Position numbers and translations under genes: made by a program. Under the pieces are notes generated by a model that made no database searches, was not told the origin of the DNA, and saw only the letters and a program-made list of their open reading frames with translations. Positions 61,124-64,000 of a DNA stretch of 64,000 nt are shown in pieces (position 1 is the first letter of the stretch; each line of letters opens with the position of its first letter). This DNA is from Gammaproteobacteria bacterium (GTDB lineage Bacteria; Pseudomonadota; Gammaproteobacteria; Xanthomonadales; Marinicellaceae): the NCBI GenBank assembly GCA_024280395.1, contig JAJRQG010000109.1, positions 1-64,000 on the forward strand, read 5' to 3'.

Positions 61124-61136
61124 GCATCTTGACTGA

Positions 61137-62150
61137 ATGAAACCAGTTGATTTTTCAACCAAGTTAATTGATTGGTATGACAAAAACGGAAGAAAAAATT
61201 TGCCTTGGCAGGTGTCAGACTCTTACTGTGTGTGGATTTCTGAAATCATGTTGCAACAAACGCAGGTTAACAGTGTTGTTGGTTACTTCAAAAAATTTAT
61301 CGAACGATTTCCTACCTTAACTTCATTAGCAAAAGCTGAAACAGATGATGTTTTAAGCCTTTGGTCTGGACTGGGTTATTACAATCGCGCTAGAAATATT
61401 CATAAAACGGCTATTGTTTGTTTTGAAAATCACAAAGGTATTTTGCCCAATCAGTTGGATGAATTAATGGCATTACCAGGAATTGGCCGCACAACAGCAG
61501 GTGCTATTCTTTCTTTGTCTGATGACTTGTCTTTTCCTATATTAGATGGCAATGTCAAAAGAGTGGTGAGTCGGGTTTTTACTATTGGGGCGGATAAATC
61601 TTCAGAATTGACAAAAAAACTTTGGTTGAAAGTTGAAAAATTGATGCCAGAAAAAAATGCCAGAAAGTATAATCAAGCATTAATGGATTTGGGGTCGATG
61701 GTATGTAAAAGGACGAAGCCGGATTGTCAACAATGCCCTTTCATTCATGAGTGCAAAGCCTTGAAGAGCAATCAAATTAAGCTCTATCCACAGAAAAATA
61801 AAAAGCCAAAACAACTTGAGAAAACCTTGTATGTACTAATGGTCAAGCGGAATAAAAAAATACTTTTGCAAAAAAGAGACAACAGCAGTATATGGCCTGG
61901 CTTGTGGTTTTTGCCCGTATTTTCAACAAATACAGAATTATCAAACACAATATCTTTACAACATGGTAAAATAATAGAGACTTTTTCCGTGCAGCATATA
62001 TTGACTCACAGGAAATTAACCATCGAGGTCACCGTTGTTCAATTTGGTGCTGAGGATTCAATTGAATCTATAAAAGGACAGTGGCAAGATATTGAGAATA
62101 TTTCCAATCTTCCCCATCCAACAGCATTAAATAAAATAGTTGGTTTTTAG
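61137..62150 (+). CDS. mutY: A/G-specific adenine glycosylase
   Basis: WYDKNGRKNLPWQ, EIMLQQTQV, LPGIGRTTAGAILSL, CxxxxxxCxxCxxxxxC cluster. Confidence 0.95.
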   Translation: MKPVDFSTKLIDWYDKNGRKNLPWQVSDSYCVWISEIMLQQTQVNSVVGYFKKFIERFPTLTSLAKAETDDVLSLWSGLGYYNRARNIHKTAIVCFENHKGILPNQLDELMALPGIGRTTAGAILSLSDDLSFPILDGNVKRVVSRVFTIGADKSSELTKKLWLKVEKLMPEKNARKYNQALMDLGSMVCKRTKPDCQQCPFIHECKALKSNQIKLYPQKNKKPKQLEKTLYVLMVKRNKKILLQKRDNSSIWPGLWFLPVFSTNTELSNTISLQHGKIIETFSVQHILTHRKLTIEVTVVQFGAEDSIESIKGQWQDIENISNLPHPTALNKIVGF

Positions 62151-62257
62151 AATTGGTTCATAAATATGTCACTTTTGGCACATGACGAACTGCTTGAAAT
62201 TGAATACAATGTGGCTTAGAGTTTAGAGTTGAACTAATCATTTTAGGAGGAAACACC

Positions 62258-63220
62258 ATGTTAGACAGTCCACAAAATATATTTTTCTTGGTATTGGGTA
62301 TTTTGGCCATTTTAACCATTAAGAATACTTTTAGTTTTGTACCACAAGGCTATCAATATACCATTGAACGGTTTGGTAAATACAAAAAAACATTCGATCC
62401 AGGTTTAGGTATGAAAGTTCCTTGGATTGAAACCATTGGTCGCAAGATAAACATGATGGAACAAGTATTGAACGTTCCTTCTCAAGAAGTGATTACCAAA
62501 GACAATGCAGTTGTAACAGTTGACGGTGTGGTTTTTTATCAAGTATTAAATGCGCCACAAGCCGCTTATGAAGTCAATAATCTAGAATATGCTGTACTGA
62601 ATTTAACCATGACCAATATCCGTACTGTGTTGGGTGGACTGGATTTAGATGAATCCTTGTCCAAACGCGATCAGATTAATCATCGCTTATTGGCGGTGGT
62701 TGATGAAGCGACTTCGCCTTGGGGAATTAAAGTAACACGTATTGAGATTAAAGACATTAAGCCACCACATGATTTGGTACAGTCCATGGCCAGACAAATG
62801 AAAGCAGAGCGTGAAAAACGTGCCGATATTTTGGAAGCAGAAGGCAAAAGACAAGCTGAAATCTTACGCGCAGAAGGTCAGAAAAAAGCACAAGTGCTTT
62901 ATGCGGAAGGCGACAAAGAAGCTGTAATGCTCAATGCTGAAGGCCAGAAAGAAGCGGCTTTTAGAGAAGCCGAAGCCCGCGAAAGATCAGCAGAAGCTGA
63001 AGCTAAAGCGACCCATATGGTATCGAAAGCGATTGATGGTGGTAATATTCAGGCAGTCAATTACTTTGTAGCCACAAAATATTTGGAAGCCTTTGGTAAA
63101 TTTGCTGAGTCTTCCAATACCAAGACCATGATATTGCCGATGGAAGCTACAGGTATTATTGGTTCACTTGCGGGCATCACTGAAATCGCAAAAGATATCA
63201 TGAAAGATGATAAATCTTAG
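62258..63220 (+). CDS. SPFH/Band 7 protein (QmcA-like)
   Basis: [44 protein letters not shown]; strong SD AGGAGG. Confidence 0.92.
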   Translation: MLDSPQNIFFLVLGILAILTIKNTFSFVPQGYQYTIERFGKYKKTFDPGLGMKVPWIETIGRKINMMEQVLNVPSQEVITKDNAVVTVDGVVFYQVLNAPQAAYEVNNLEYAVLNLTMTNIRTVLGGLDLDESLSKRDQINHRLLAVVDEATSPWGIKVTRIEIKDIKPPHDLVQSMARQMKAEREKRADILEAEGKRQAEILRAEGQKKAQVLYAEGDKEAVMLNAEGQKEAAFREAEARERSAEAEAKATHMVSKAIDGGNIQAVNYFVATKYLEAFGKFAESSNTKTMILPMEATGIIGSLAGITEIAKDIMKDDKS

Positions 63221-63226
63221 GAGTCG

Positions 63227-63673
63227 ATGATGGAATGGTTTGAAATATTAACGCCTTGGCATTGGTTAACAGCTGCCGTTATATTGATTGTTATTGAAAT
63301 GATGATGGGTACTTACTTCCTTTTGTGGGTAGGCTTTGCGGCTGCCGCTACAGCATTGGTTCAATGGATGTTTGGTATTGGTTGGCAGGTACAGATGATG
63401 GTGTTTTTTATTTTGTCATTGGTCTCAATTGTTGGTTGGTATTATTATGCCAAAAACAATCCAGAGATAGATACTATGCCACATTTAAATCGCCGCGGAC
63501 ATCAACACATAGGTAGGACATTTAATTTATCAAGAGCCATAGTTAATGGTGTCGGGAAAATCAATGTTAATGACAGTACATGGAAAGTAGAAGGTGAAGA
63601 CTTGCCTGAGGGTGCAAAAGTAAAGGTTGTGGATATTCAAGGAACGACACTAAAAATAGAAAAAGTCGGTTAA
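63227..63673 (+). CDS. NfeD-family protein
   Basis: Follows SPFH gene; TM segments then OB-fold SRAIVNGVGKINVNDSTWKVEGEDLPEGAKVKVVDIQG. Confidence 0.9.
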   Translation: MMEWFEILTPWHWLTAAVILIVIEMMMGTYFLLWVGFAAAATALVQWMFGIGWQVQMMVFFILSLVSIVGWYYYAKNNPEIDTMPHLNRRGHQHIGRTFNLSRAIVNGVGKINVNDSTWKVEGEDLPEGAKVKVVDIQGTTLKIEKVG

Positions 63674-63724
63674 ATACTTCCAAAATTGACTTGTTAAAAA
63701 ATATAAAAATTTATGAGAAATAAT

Positions 63725-64000
63725 ATGAAAAAAAATAGATTAATAACAGCAATGGCACTGATTTTGTCATTAACTTTGGTATCTTGTAGTGATGATAATA
63801 ATGAATCCAATTCACCAGTTGTGAAAAAAGCTGTTTCTGAAGTAGCCACATCAGTTAGCCAGCAATCAGGGCTATTGGACTATATTCCAGCAGAGACGCC
63901 AATTTTGTTTTATTATGTGAATGATCCAAAGTATCCTATTCCGCAAAAGCTTCAAGATAAAATGGGCAAGATATTTAGCAGTGTAGGCGAAATATTCAAA
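63725..64000 (+). CDS. Lipoprotein, N-terminal part (truncated by window edge)
   Basis: Open frame from ATG 63725: MKKNRLITAMALILSLTLVSCSDDNNESNSPVVKK... Confidence 0.7.
   Translation, partial: MKKNRLITAMALILSLTLVSCSDDNNESNSPVVKKAVSEVATSVSQQSGLLDYIPAETPILFYYVNDPKYPIPQKLQDKMGKIFSSVGEIFK

Noticed and set aside
62160-62220. Possible sigma-54 promoter (TTGGCACATGACGAACTGCTTG) before the SPFH gene
   Set aside because: GG and GC elements are 13 nt apart, not the required 10.

Overview
This is a 64 kb AT-rich bacterial chromosomal window, almost certainly gammaproteobacterial. The style of the secreted proteins suggests a Marinicella/Xanthomonadales-like lineage, but that is inference. It is mostly housekeeping DNA: thiL (partial), trmH, xthA, a FadE-type acyl-CoA dehydrogenase with a divergent TetR, ftsB, a LytTR regulator divergent from an ABC-2 exporter, plsB, hslVU, a hybrid sensor kinase, an Na+/H+ antiporter, tRNA-fMet-rimP-nusA-infB-rbfA-truB, umuDC, a methionine gamma-lyase divergent from a TyrR-like regulator, a sat-cysC fusion, hemH, a fabR-linked desaturase/reductase pair, parDE, tex, djlA, purC, mutY and a QmcA/NfeD pair. 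I saw no CRISPR array, prophage, transposase or rRNA. The best second-look items are: (1) a REPIN-like 90-bp hairpin repeat (GTAG + imperfect palindrome, inverted pair) after truB, with a decayed second copy near tex; (2) two genes interrupted by in-frame TAA codons where the homologous frame continues (a MAPEG protein and a tandem paralogue of a small secreted protein); (3) a short IF-x-N-x-F(E/D) motif shared by neighbouring secreted proteins, a candidate terminal sorting tag; (4) several readable operator pairs: an 18-bp TetR operator pair at fadE, TyrR-box-like sites at megL/tyrR, FabR-like sites at the desaturase operon, a LytTR-spaced direct repeat, a parDE operator, and a sigma-32-like promoter for hslVU; (5) a terminator-like hairpin abutting the plsB start codon. 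All functional names come from reading the protein sequences without database searches.
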